DNA from: Dryomyza anilis
Taxonomy: Eukaryota; Arthropoda; Insecta; Diptera; Dryomyzidae
Assembly (NCBI GenBank): GCA_951804985.1
Contig: OX638135.1
Location: forward strand, 69,865,303 to 69,929,302
Direction: 5' to 3'
DNA: 64,000 nt
The position numbers and the translations under genes are program-made. Within the stretch, counting starts at the first letter, position 1; every line of letters starts with the position of its first letter. Below the pieces are notes generated by a model, which did not search any database, was not told the DNA's origin, and saw nothing but the letters and a program-made list of their open reading frames with translations. Positions 47,431 through 58,864 of the stretch are shown in pieces.

Positions 47431-49354
47431 AATAATAGCAAAGGCATAAAATAACCATATCTATGTTAAATTTATAAACAATTATAATGTTTAAGGCTTC
47501 AAATAAAACTTATATATTCACATGCATCTGTTTTCAGGTTGGGTATCCAAATATACATGGTATCCAAAATACAAAATACACGATATATAAACCCCAGTTG
47601 ATCGTCAAACATTTTTTAATATTTTTTATTGAAAAATTATTTTTTAGTTCAAATATAAGCAAATTTTAATTTTGAATGAACAATCATATTTTTATTGGGA
47701 TATTGGTTTTTTGTGGAAAACATTATTTATAAAAAAAAAGAGTTTGTAGTAGACACAAATTTTTAAAGTTATATGTGATTTTTAATTAATAACAATTTTA
47801 AAAATTAACTCAATTTAACTTGGATTTTATAATCGAATTCAGATTTTGCAAAAAGATTTATTCTCGGACAAATTGATTTTATATGATTGAAATTTGTAGT
47901 ACGCACAATTTGATTGCAATGAATGTGAAAAATAGTGAAAAATGTTAGTTTTAGACCCAAATGAAAAAAAATTAGGGTGTTCAATTATATTTATTTATGG
48001 ATTTTGTTATTAATAAAGGTTACCTTCAGAGACAACGGTTCCTGTTTTATCGCTATTCGAAACCCGGATTTAATTCGCCAGCATAGTTGATAGTAAATCT
48101 TTCGACTGTCTTCAAAATAAATGTTAGTTTATGGTTTGGTTAAAATAATCTGTTAAATTTGAAAAATTTAGAAAATAATGTCAATTTATGGAATTATCGG
48201 AAAATAATATTTAGTAAAAAATAAATGTTATATTTTAAATCATTGATAGTACTAGAGAGAATACCTATTTCGACCATGTATTGCTCTTTATGTGTCCTTT
48301 CTACTTTTTGAGTTATATGCATTTAAAAAACTTAACTATGAATTAAAATGTGTCCTTTAAATTAAGATAATGAATATATGTTTGTTAACATATTTCTATA
48401 GAATTTTTATTCTGGAGATATTGCAACATAATATATTGATTATGTGAATGAAATATATGGTCGAAGCATTATAAGGTTTTAAATTATGTTATTTAAAAAG
48501 AACGATTGAAATTCATTGATATTTTAATGTAATAGTACAAAAAGTATCAACACAGTTCGTATTATTATAGAACATTAGAAATAGTATGCTTACAAACCCT
48601 AGTACTTAATAATTGTTATCATATATTTAGAAATAACAATAAAATACTGCTATAATTAATATTTTTTTATAAATAAAAAGTGAATTATTTTTATACAGTT
48701 GAAATTCAATAAAAAATGAATTTATCTCAAAAATCAAAAAGGCACCGAAAAGTAATACCATTGTCGAAATGAGTAGAATCTATAGTAATTTTAATATTAT
48801 AAAATAAAAATAAAACATATTTTATTAAGTATGATTTTCCGGTGATATCACAAATTCCATTTTTTTTTTCAATTTTTTAACTTTAACCGGTTATTGCAAC
48901 CAAATCTTCAACGACATTCAAGTTGACATTCTCATGGACAAATACTATTTTAATTTTTATTCAATGGCTGTTTAGTCTTTTTATAAAAAAAAAGTCTTTT
49001 TTTTTAAATGTAGTGAAAAATGCAAAAATAATAGATTGCATTTTTCCCCAAAATATTACGTATAGGAAAAAAACTAAAAACGCAGTTCGAATCAGCACAT
49101 TAAAATTATGTAGAAATGATATGAATAAAAACAGGGATTCTTATAACTCTGTTCTTAGTAAGTAAAGAGTTATAGAAAAAGAGTTATAGAAAGTTTTGGT
49201 TATTTGAGTTATGCCACGCCCGTTGTGAAATCCTGCCCATATTCTACGTGACGATTGCAGTTTTAAATATGAATTTTTTTTATAACTCAACACTTAGTAT
49301 GTCAAGAGTTTTATCAATTTTAAAGTTTTGGTTATATGCTACACCCTATAATCC

Positions 49355-51006
49355 AATCCAAGCCTTTTCCACTCGACTCTCACACCTGCTTAGATAAAGC
49401 ACTCCTCCTCTCGATTATATAAGCGCGCAGTGAAACCATATCTCCTTCTTTATTCGTACGGCTGCCGAAGAGGTACTTGGATTATAACGCCCCCGAAGGA
49501 ATCAGTGGTATGATCAAGAATGTCGCGCGGACATTGCAAATAATGACGCTGCAGACAGTAGCTACGCGAGCGATACAAAGAGAAGAGGAGCGATACAAAG
49601 AGAAGAAAAGGGAAGAGAGACGTCTTTTCAGGCGTAAAAAAAAGAGAGGCAGAAAGACGTGAGTGTGAGGAGATTGAGATGCATGGGGACAGAAATGAGG
49701 CTCGAAAATTCTTCGAGAAAATAAGACGCCTAGCCGGAGGTTCAAAATCCGAAGACTCTTCTAAAGATGAGAACGGGAATCTAGTCACAGATATCCAGAG
49801 CACACTGAAGATAAACTGCTGACCGATGATGATGACAGCAATTCCACCGATAGAGAAGTAAACTCGGAAACCCCAGTACTTGATGACGTAATTGAGATTT
49901 CGCCTCCCGACCATGACGAGGTCAGAACAGCCATAGCTCGACTGAAAAACAACAAAGCCGCAGGTGCTGATGGCCTGCCTACTGAGTTGTTTAAGACCGG
50001 AGGCGACGATCCAATAGAGAGCATGCACGAGCTCGTAAGCAGAATGTGGTCGAATGAAAGCATGCCAAGTGACTGGAACCTCAGTGTACTCTGCCCAATC
50101 CTTAAGAAAGGGGATCCCACTATCTGCGCCAACTACCATGTGATCAGGCTACTCAACATCGCATACAAGGTTCTATCGAGCGTATTATGTGAAGGACTGA
50201 AGCCCATCGTCAACAGACTGATTGGACCTTATCAGTGCGGCTTCAGACCTGGAAATTTCACAATAGACCAGATTATCACATTGCGCCTAATCCAGGAAAA
50301 GACCCTAGAGAAAAAGTGCGACACCTACCACCAATTAGTCGGCTATAAAGCCGCATTCGACACTCCGATAAGGGAACGATTATACGCCGCAATGTCTGAG
50401 TTCGGTATACCTGCGAAACTTATAAGGCTTTGCAGGATGACCCTGAACAACACACGTTGCTCAGTGAGAATAGTAGAAAAGAGCCCAAAGTAGCTCTTGC
50501 CAACAGGTGCTACTTTGGGCTCAGAAGTAGAGCCCTCCTTCGCAGGACTAAAATAACGCTCTACAAGTCACTCATCATGCCCGTCCTACTTTATGGCGCA
50601 GAAACATGGACGCTGGCCTCCACCGATGAGAGAGTAAGATTCTCCGTAAAATCTTTGGCCATATCTGCTTTGCTAACGAGTATCGAATTAGGATGAACCA
50701 TGAGCTGTATGAGTTATTACACGACATTGACATAGTCAAGCGCATCAAGATCCAGCGGCTTCGCTGGCTAGGTCATGTTGAACGAATGGATAAAAAACTC
50801 CAGCCAGGAAGGTGCTTGAATCTAAACTCGAAGGTGGACAGCGTAGAAGACGGCGTCCAAATCTGCGTTGGAAAGATCAACGCTGGCTAGGTCATGTTGA
50901 ACGAATGGATAAAAAACTCCAGCCAGGAAGGTGCTTGAATCTAAACTCGAAGGTGGACAGCGTAGAAGACGGCGTCCAAATCTGCGTTGGAAAGATCAAG
51001 TTGAGG

Positions 51007-51011
<5 letters not shown>
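49355..51011 (+). mobile_element. RTE-clade LINE copy 3, 5'-truncated and internally deleted
   Basis: Plus strand. The 5' edge (CCACTCGACTCTCACACCTG) matches the post-endonuclease linker of copy 2. It is followed by the linker EEERYKEKKREERRLFRRKK and RT: VRTAIARLKNNKAAGADGLP, LFKTGGDD, ISMPSDWNLSVLCPILKKGD-like residues, and LIGPYQCGFRPGNFTIDQII (49900-50290). After CSVRI the copy jumps to ANRCYFGLRSRALLRRTKIT, deleting the segment that would carry the YADD box. It ends with LYGAETWTL, the LRWLGHVERMD tail and a 119-bp duplication, running into (TA)n at 51013. It is dead. Confidence 0.85.
50762..50999. repeat. 119-bp exact tandem duplication within RTE copy 3
   Basis: The block starting CGCTGGCTAGGTCATGTTGA (50762) and ending TGCGTTGGAAAGATCAA (50880) is repeated immediately at 50881-50999 with essentially no differences, so it is recent. 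Confidence 0.92.
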
Positions 51012-51062
<51 letters not shown>

Positions 51063-54000
51063 TTCGCTGTTTTAAGGACACATGTTGTATTACATTTTTT
51101 CTTAAGCATTAATAAAACATACCAAGTAACCACAATTCGGCAATTGTAACAAATATTGCTTACATAACAATTTATTTCCGTCCCGTAGTACCAGCATCAA
51201 ATATAGCAAAAAAATTTGAATAAATTAAAAATCAAAAAAGCCGGAACAAAAAAGCCGTATACAGTCTCACACAGAAGAAAATGTCCCATTAAGTACTTAA
51301 TGGTACGACCATCAATCTTATGGTTCATGAATTAATAGTTTTTTTCTTTTTAAATAAAAAGTATTCTAATTAATTTGATAGTATTCGAAAAATTCAGTAC
51401 CATAAATCTAAATATTTCAATATTATTATTTTTAATAGAATAAATACTATTGTTTTAATGGTGTCCTCCTATAATAATAAACGTGGCATAAAAAACATAA
51501 ACACGAATATAAATATGTTCGTTTTGTACGTCATTCTACGTGTTTGTGTTTGCTCAAAATGGTCGCATGCATTTTTTGTAATAATTCACATTATTAATAG
51601 CGACATTGGTAAGGAATTCATGTATTTAATGTAAATTCATTATATTTAACCGTTTTCTATTTATTACAGATAATAAATAATAAATCGAACTTCTGTTATG
51701 GCGACGGACTCTAAATGCAGACTCAAGTATTGGAAACTGAAGCGAACATTGAATGTACTATAACCTTTTGCAACGAGAAGTGTCCATTTATGTGTGTGAT
51801 TTTTTAAATGTGAATTTCAGTTTCTACATTTAATTAAAATAAATTATACAGTAAATTAACTAAAATCCATTTTTGTTTTAATAAATTATTAGGAAAATGT
51901 ACTTCGAATATACTATAAAATTAATAAAACGTATCATAAAATATATATATGTTTTGGTTATTGTATTTAAAGGAGCAATTTATAAAATGTATGGTACAAC
52001 AAAATATGGTATTAAAAGTCCCAATATTACTGAATTAATGGGATGCATCCTATTGAACAATTTTAATAGTGTAAATTTTTGTTTTTCTATTGAAATACTA
52101 TTAATTTTGGTGCATATATCAACGTTGTACTACATTTTTTTGAAAATCTGAAATTTCAACTTTGTTAGTAATTATTACGAAAAGTAATTGCTACATTTAT
52201 ACAAGTTAAAATACCAATTGATAGATTCACATTTTCTTATCATTTGGTACAAATAAAGAGCTCATCGATCAGAAATTGAATGATATATAAAGAATTTTGT
52301 AAATGAATAATTGTAATTTTAAAAATGTAGTTGGTGACTTTAGTTCTACAACGACGATATGATCTGTCAACATTTGTGTGAAAAATATACACAAACTAGA
52401 TAAATTTGCGCATTAGATTCTCTGAATAACCGGAATAATACATTTTGAAAAAGTCATAATTTATATTTTGAAGTTTACATAAATGATTACATAAAATATG
52501 TTCAGCGAAATGCATAATATTCTTGGGATTGTTCTCGTTGATCGTTGTAAGTCCGCGAACAGTCTGATCGCGCGCAGTCTGCATCCACGACCTGCAGTAG
52601 TAGAAAACAGACTAATTACAGTCAAATAATGCAACAAGAACTGTATGTACCACAGGCTCTGCAGACCAAAAACAGGGAAAAGCACGACAACGGCAATTTC
52701 AATCTTAAATCCATGTGACAGCCGTCAAATTGTCCGATTAAGTTCACCAGCACAAAGACGGCGGCTTTGACGGTGGCCACAGCCCCAGCTCATTTTCAAT
52801 GGAAGTACATATGCAGAGTGTCCTCCAAGTATGTTTAGACAAAGACGCGCAACTTTGGACAGGATGTTTTGTCGTGACGGATAACCAGATAATAAATGAA
52901 ATTATTCCATTTCGATTATTGCCAGCAGAAGTCAGTCTATTTGATTGGCGGTTATGTATGGAACGCGTTGATGAATTTTCACTAACTTATTAAACGTTTT
53001 AATAATAAATTTAATATAATTGTAACAGAAAATAGAAAATTACAGACGAGACCTAGACGACGATTTTTGTTGCAAATGTCATAAAACAGCTGTTGTTGTT
53101 TCGACAGGGTTTACTGCAGTCTAACAATGTACTTTTAATACCACTAAAAAATGTATTTTGCGGCAAAATTATGAAAAACGATTTTGATTTTGAAAATTGG
53201 GAAAAATTCTTTGTCACCTGAGAATTAGTTTGTTCTAAACGTAATTTTTTTGCGAATTTCGATATCGCATACCAAAGAAATGTCAAAACTATCAGCCTAT
53301 CCAATAAACGAAATAAAGTCGATTCTAAAGATATCTTCTTCGACAATTTTCTCATATTTGTCTAAAAACTGCTTATTTGTAAAGCTGTATAATTTTAGTA
53401 CTTTTAAAGATATGTTATATATGATGTCGGCCGATCATTATTTTTTTTTAATATATATAAATTTTGATCTATTATATGAAAATATATGGTTGAAGTATAT
53501 ACAGGTTAAGGTTTTTTGAAAAATTTAAAACCAAACAACAGTGCATTGTTTTCAAAACTTATAAAAAAATATATATAATTCAAAATTTTTCATATATGTA
53601 AAACTAAACAAATTGTTAATTTTTGAAATATCTATGACTCCTGAAGAAACCACACTAAAAAGAAAAAGTGCTGAAGTGAATTAATTTTCTTTGTTTTCTT
53701 GAATTATATTTTCTTTCTTAATCTTAAAATGTTTAAAATGACTATAAAATTTTGTATTTTTAAATTTTTCATCGTGAAATTATCAGCACTCGGTGTGCCA
53801 ACAAACTGTTTAGATGAACTAACTAGTAGATACTTCATCATTACGAAAATATATGAAAAAGGAATTCATTTCCAACATAAAAAAATAAGATATTAATTTT
53901 GTAGATTTTGAAAAAAATTAATGAAAACATCCTCTATCCGAAACCGAATCAATGGTGTATGAATCAAACTAATTATTATTTGACGACTTGTCAAATAAAA

Positions 54001-54690
54001 CGTACAATACTAACAAATGTTTTAGAAAGTATTTCTTACTTTCAAAATAAAAACATACTGTAAATACACTAAGGAAAAAGTGACATAATAAAATTAAATA
54101 AAATTTATTTAAATACTTTTGTAATAAAAAACGTAATACTCGTAATACAAAAAATATTACGCGCGTATTTAATTCTTAATTTAAAAAAAGTATTTAATTT
54201 TATTAAAAATTTCGAAAAAAGAAAAATAAAATAATAATTTTACCTCATATAAAGAAGATTGGGAACATTCTTTATATGAAATAAATATTATTGTGTTTAA
54301 ATTAAAATGTTATAACTTTAATAAAAAGTAATAAAAAGTATTTACTTTAAATTTTATTAAATACGTAATAAATTTAAATAAAAAGTATTAACATCAAATT
54401 TTATTACGTACGTAATAAATTTAAATAAAAAGCATTTACATCCAGTTTAAATAAAAAGTATTTAATTTAAATGCAAAAGACTACGGGTGAAAAACATGTC
54501 GAAAAGTATTTATATATATTGCTTTTTTATTTAATGTTATTACTTTTTTCCCTCAGTGTAGTACTACGGAAAAAATTCTTATGCAACACTGCATGAACAT
54601 ATGATTTTTATGCCTACACACATAACAAATTTGTTTAAAATAGTAAGTATTTCTTTTCACTTTATTGAAAAATCACTTTAAATGCATACT
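51012..54690. other. AT-rich DNA, no recognised gene
   Basis: It opens with (TA)n (51013-51057). A GC-richer islet at 52450-52890 is described separately. At 54320-54480 about three ~58-bp units (AAATAAAAAGTATTTA with ATTTTATTACGTACGTAATA) form an imperfect tandem array. The remaining short frames are AT-driven and unrecognised. Confidence 0.5.
52450..52895. other. Compositional islet with possible exon or exon relic
   Basis: This is markedly less AT-rich than its surroundings. On the minus strand a good acceptor (CTGTTTTCTACTACTGCAG) ends near 52591 and is followed by about 29 open codons (VVDADCARSDCSRTYNDQRE). On the plus strand a competing frame from about 52634 to 52884 (RLCRPKTGKSTTTAISILNP and, after one stop, MFRQRRATLDRMFCRDG) is also open. 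The frames conflict, so at most one is real. I do not recognise either. Confidence 0.3.
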
Positions 54691-54694
54691 ATTT

Positions 54695-55015
54695 AGGTCG
54701 TTGTCACCAACAATTTTGTCGACTCACCCTTCTATATTAATACCTCGCAGCTCGTTTGTTCTGCCAAAATGGAACGCTTAGTCTACATTGGGCTACATGT
54801 GCAAGTAGCATTTGGAAATTAATCCAGATCATACCGTCATCGAGATCATGCGTCAGAAGACCGATGCTGACAAGTTTGCCCAGAAGTTGGTTATTCTGTT
54901 ATTTAAGACCTCTCTGCTGTCGCCTGGTTTCTCTCTGGACAGATACATGATTTTGGCAGTCTCGGCATTGATAAGGAGGAGCTCATGGCCAACAATGATC
55001 GCTGAGCGTTGTTGA
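54695..55015 (+). pseudogene. Hsp90 (Hsp83-like) pseudogene fragment
   Basis: Intronless C-terminal fragment. VDSPFYINTSQL and AKMERL (54717-54780) correspond to the conserved segment before the C-terminal dimerisation domain. [19 protein letters not shown] follows, then [24 protein letters not shown] (54880-54945), and in another frame [12 protein letters not shown] near 54965-55000. Hsp90 is a cytosolic ATP-dependent chaperone. Here an in-frame TAG (near 54807) replaces a Lys codon, a MERIMKAQ-type segment is lost, and a frameshift follows FSLD. The upstream two-thirds of the gene are missing. Most likely a truncated retrocopy or a duplicated fragment of Hsp83. Confidence 0.8.
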
Positions 55016-55489
55016 TCACACCGTTTCGCACGTGGCGGAGATCGTTTCAACTACATTTCAATTGATTGCAAAATGTAATTAACAAACCACGAAATTCTGA
55101 TTGTGAAACATAGTGATGGCATAATTTTCATTTTAAAATGTTAAAACAAAAAAAATTTTGTAAGAGCATATCGACGCCTCTTACGAAAAAACACACGTTT
55201 CAATTTGCTTACGAAAAACAGTATCTTTTTCGAAACTACTACAAGAAGCTCAAGTTCATTTTCCCCACGAAAACAACCACATCTCTATTATACCCAAGAA
55301 ATTAAGCATATATGTTTTATAGCCACGAAATGAAGTATAACTCTATTTTCGCCACGAAAAGAAACACTTTTACATTTAGCTATGAAAAAAAGCTCATCTA
55401 TCATTTCTTCAAGAATAACAGCATATTTATTTATTCAAGAAAGTTATCTCAGTAGACTGTTCGTGCACAAGAGCAAACTTAATTTGAAA

Positions 55490-55870
55490 AATGTGTTCCT
55501 TTGGGATTTGCCCAGAACCGACTTGCGTCATTGGGTAATTTTTTGGAAAAATTTATTCCTTTTGGATTTTGCCAGAAACCACATTGGAAATTTTTTGGAA
55601 AATTTCTTCCTTTAAGATTTGGCCATAACCCACTTGCGTCATTAGACATTTTTTTGGAAAATTTCTTTCTTTAGGATTTGGCCAGAACCCACTTGCGTTA
55701 TTGGACATTTTTTTGGAAAAATTTGTTCCTTTGGACATTGGAACAAATTTTTACAAAAAAATGTCCAATGACGCAAGTGTCCAATGTCGCAAGTGTCCAA
55801 TGCCACTGGCCAAATACGAATAGAACACATTTTTCAAAAAAGTCCAATGACGGAAATGGGTTCTAGCCAA
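55490..55870. repeat. ~60-bp tandem repeat (4 units) plus inverted partial unit
   Basis: Units of the form TTCCTTTGGGATTTGGCCAG, AACCCACTTGCGTCATTGG, ACATTTTTTTGGAAAAATTT repeat at about 55495, 55553, 55607 and 55667. After 55738 the sequence returns in inverted orientation (AAAAAAATGTCCAATGACG, CAAGTGTCCAATG). Open frames on both strands here are repeat artefacts. Confidence 0.85.
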
Positions 55871-58202
55871 ATCGCACCTGTATGTCAGGGCGACGATATG
55901 ATTTAATTTAAATTTTTAATTGTGGTTAAGGTTCAATTTAATGCATTTATTTAGATTATGGATTAATTCGAATTAATAGTAACAAACTAAATAATTTAAA
56001 AATTGTGTGTGCAAATTTATAAAATTATGGTTGTCGGGTGGCCTATATCTGGTTTGCAGATCAATTTTTGGAAATTAGATTTATGGATATAGATTTTAAA
56101 GCGGCAGATTAAAAGTTTTTGAAATACAATTTTGTCTCAATGTGAAATGGCATTATTTCACCATGACACGCATAGTTAAACGTATATGATTTTTTTTTTA
56201 CCTAGTATTACTACATTGGGAAATAACATTAAAATTTACTATTTTATTTCGTTGAATTTGTTTGAATTGAAACAAATTACCAAATCCACCATATTTGATA
56301 TTAGTTATTTTAAAATGGTTGATGTTTATTGTTATACTCCACATATTTATATGCGCTGTAAAATATGGATCTCGCCATTTTTAATAAAATTATTTAAATG
56401 ATCATTTTAATGGTGATTTTTACTATCATTTTTTATCAATATTCTTACATTTGGAAAATTTAAAATAATATATTAAATTGAAGATATAAATAAGAAGATA
56501 TCATTATATGTACATATGGTGTAAAATTATCATTAACTGTAAAGAATTCATGTTTATAATAATGATAAAATATTTCTGATAGTTTTCCGTTTAATAAAAA
56601 AATAATTGGGGTTTTCTTCATTAAATCCCGATCATTGCTCGATAGAAATTTCCTTATGAGGAACAACTAATCTAGCTCTGATCGGGACCCTTGACTGTTT
56701 AGATAAAGTGAACCCTAGAGTGGTGAGCATGATAAGGGCATGACAAGGCAATGGTCAAGTTTGCTCTACTTGGGCTTATCCGACGAAAATCCGATCATTT
56801 CCCGATAGTGCATCGTCCAAATTTCTACTAGGGTTTCTACCATGTAGTATATGTACGATACAATAACACAAAAACGTCAATTTGTTGCATCTCTCATAAA
56901 AGTGAAATACCAAAAGTGTTGTATTTGAGAGTAGCCCTGAGGCATGTTTTTTGGTGTCGTGTTTTGTGAAATGAAGAAAAATTGTGAAATTGAAGACAAA
57001 TAGTGCATATAAAATGTTAATTTATTTGCTTTTCTTTTCAAACATTAATAATCATTTCAATAAATCTAAATTTTATAAGAATCAGCTGCATTTATTTTAC
57101 GAAATATTTCAACAAGCAGAAAAGTGTTGCTCACAGCTCAATTGCCGTACTGTCGTATTTATACAAATTATCTTTATTGACAAACATTTTACATTAGTTC
57201 GTCACTGCTATCTTGAATCAATTCCCGAAAATTCTGAGAGCGTTTGATTCCAAGACATTTAATGCAAATCCAGGCTTATTTTTTGTTGGATAGCAGACAT
57301 TAAATTCTTCATCTCTCACCAGTTTACGGATGTTTGGTCCAGTTCGATTTCAATGAAATGTGGGCAACTGATAAAAGAGTATCGAGATATGCATTGACTA
57401 TTTGACATTTTTCGCCCACTACTTCCAGAGATACAGTGGTTCAAAGTTACAAAAAATGGGCCAAAAATCCCTTTTCTATGGTTGTTCATATTTCAATATA
57501 TCAATATATCGTTGATAGCTCGTTTTAAAGCTAATAGAACGAGCTTTTACAACAATTCAGTTGTAACTTCTAAAGTTGAACATGTGTCCCGTGGTAACTA
57601 TCCTTCCACTTAAAAACTAATGTCCTTAAAAAGTACCTTTTTAAAATTCTGAAAAAAACTGTTGCCAATTTATTATATGTATAATGGCCACTGGCCATTA
57701 TCCTTGCTCGAGAAACAAGAAAAAATATTCGTATGGAGATATTCCAAACTTCAATTTAATATAAATCGTGTATGCTGATTTTGACTGCATACTCAGTTTT
57801 TTCCTATTACGTAACATATTTATGAAAATTTCAAATTTTAACTACTAAATTCTAACTACACTCAGGAAAAAAATATCAAAAAAAATATATAAATATCAAA
57901 AAGAATTTAAATGGATTTCATGTTGTTTTTTTTTCAAACAGATTCATACAGCGCTATTTTTTGATTATTGGTACCGCTGATATTGTTAGATGTTAACATG
58001 GTACATGAATTTAATTATTATTATTTTTCATAATGTTAATTATGCATAGTAAAATTTTTTAACTGAACATGGATTATATGTTTGTTCAACATGCTTTATT
58101 GTTAATGTAAAAATTGTATAATGCTACATTTACATTTACTCGATTTCAAATTAAAATTGCTATAAAAATGTATGTATTGTTGATTTAATTTAAAATATGC
58201 AG
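55871..58202. other. AT-rich DNA, no recognised gene
   Basis: No coding frame is supported. A less AT-rich stretch at 56640-56830 has the recurring phrase CCCGATCATTGCTCGATAG / CCGATCATTTCCCGATAG. Another at 57300-57620 (GGTCCAGTTCGATTTCAATG, CGCCCACTACTTCCAGAGAT) looks like a degraded dispersed repeat. I cannot assign either. Confidence 0.45.
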
Positions 58203-58864
58203 TTCAGTGGTACGCCGTTTGTAACATCTCCGGTATGGAAAAGTATATATATTCTTGATCACCATGACCTCCTGAGTCGATTTAGCGATGTCCGTCTGTC
58301 GTTCTATCTGTCTGTTGAAATCACAATTACAGAAAAAGTTGAAGAGCTAGAGCAATGAAACTTTAGATTTAGATTACTTATATATCTAAGCTGTCTGAAC
58401 AAGAAAATTATCATGATCTATTGTGACCTGAAAATTGATCACTTATGTTCAACTATAAAATTTACATATAAAATTTACATCTGCAAGTCAATTTTACTGT
58501 ATACGTGCTTAGGTAAACTTTTTTGGTCAAATATATATATTGACATTATGCTCAAATATAAGAAAATAATGTTTTCCCACGAAACGACTTGCAGTTCCCA
58601 AAAAAAATATCGAAATTCGGTACACCTACCCATTTGTAAATATGGGTACCAAATGAAAGAAAATTCTTCAGGGATGGAAAGTTTGTAGTTATTTTCAGGA
58701 TTCGTATACCCTGGTGACCTATATACCACTTTGAATGGTTACCACACATATGTGTAGGGTATTTATAGTCGGCTTAGACCGACTATAATTTTGAAAATCC
58801 TAACTATCATAATAACACCTACTTTAAAATTTCCCATGTGATCTAACCTTCCCAACTGGTTTTA
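58203..58864 (-). mobile_element. mini-me/DINE-like element, copy E, truncated at left
   Basis: It lacks the first ~30 bp and starts TTCAGTGGTACGCCGTTTGT. The (GTCT)n tract is short (58290-58316). The rest follows copies B/C to CTTCCCAACTGGTTTTA, including an intact stem-loop near 58765-58788. Confidence 0.7.

Larger units (their letters stand above)
46151..49350. other. AT-rich intronic/intergenic DNA with small repeats
   Basis: No gene was recognised. Contents are a 14-bp-stem hairpin at 46649-46690 (TCTAATATGCACCG / CGGTGCATGTTAGA), an (AT)n tract, a 38-bp perfect inverted repeat near 47.1 kb, a CCCGGGA-rich block at 47336-47430 (annotated separately), and two related segments, TAACTCTGTTCTTAGTA near 49142 and CAACTCTGCTCTTAGTA near 47321, suggesting an old dispersed repeat. 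Confidence 0.5.

Noticed and set aside
49450..50139. 229-codon minus-strand open frame
   Set aside because: A shadow of the plus-strand RTE linker and RT, whose motifs are unmistakable.
52799..52993. 64-codon plus-strand ORF as a gene
   Set aside because: No recognised domain. It competes with other open frames in the same islet and lacks splice or promoter support.
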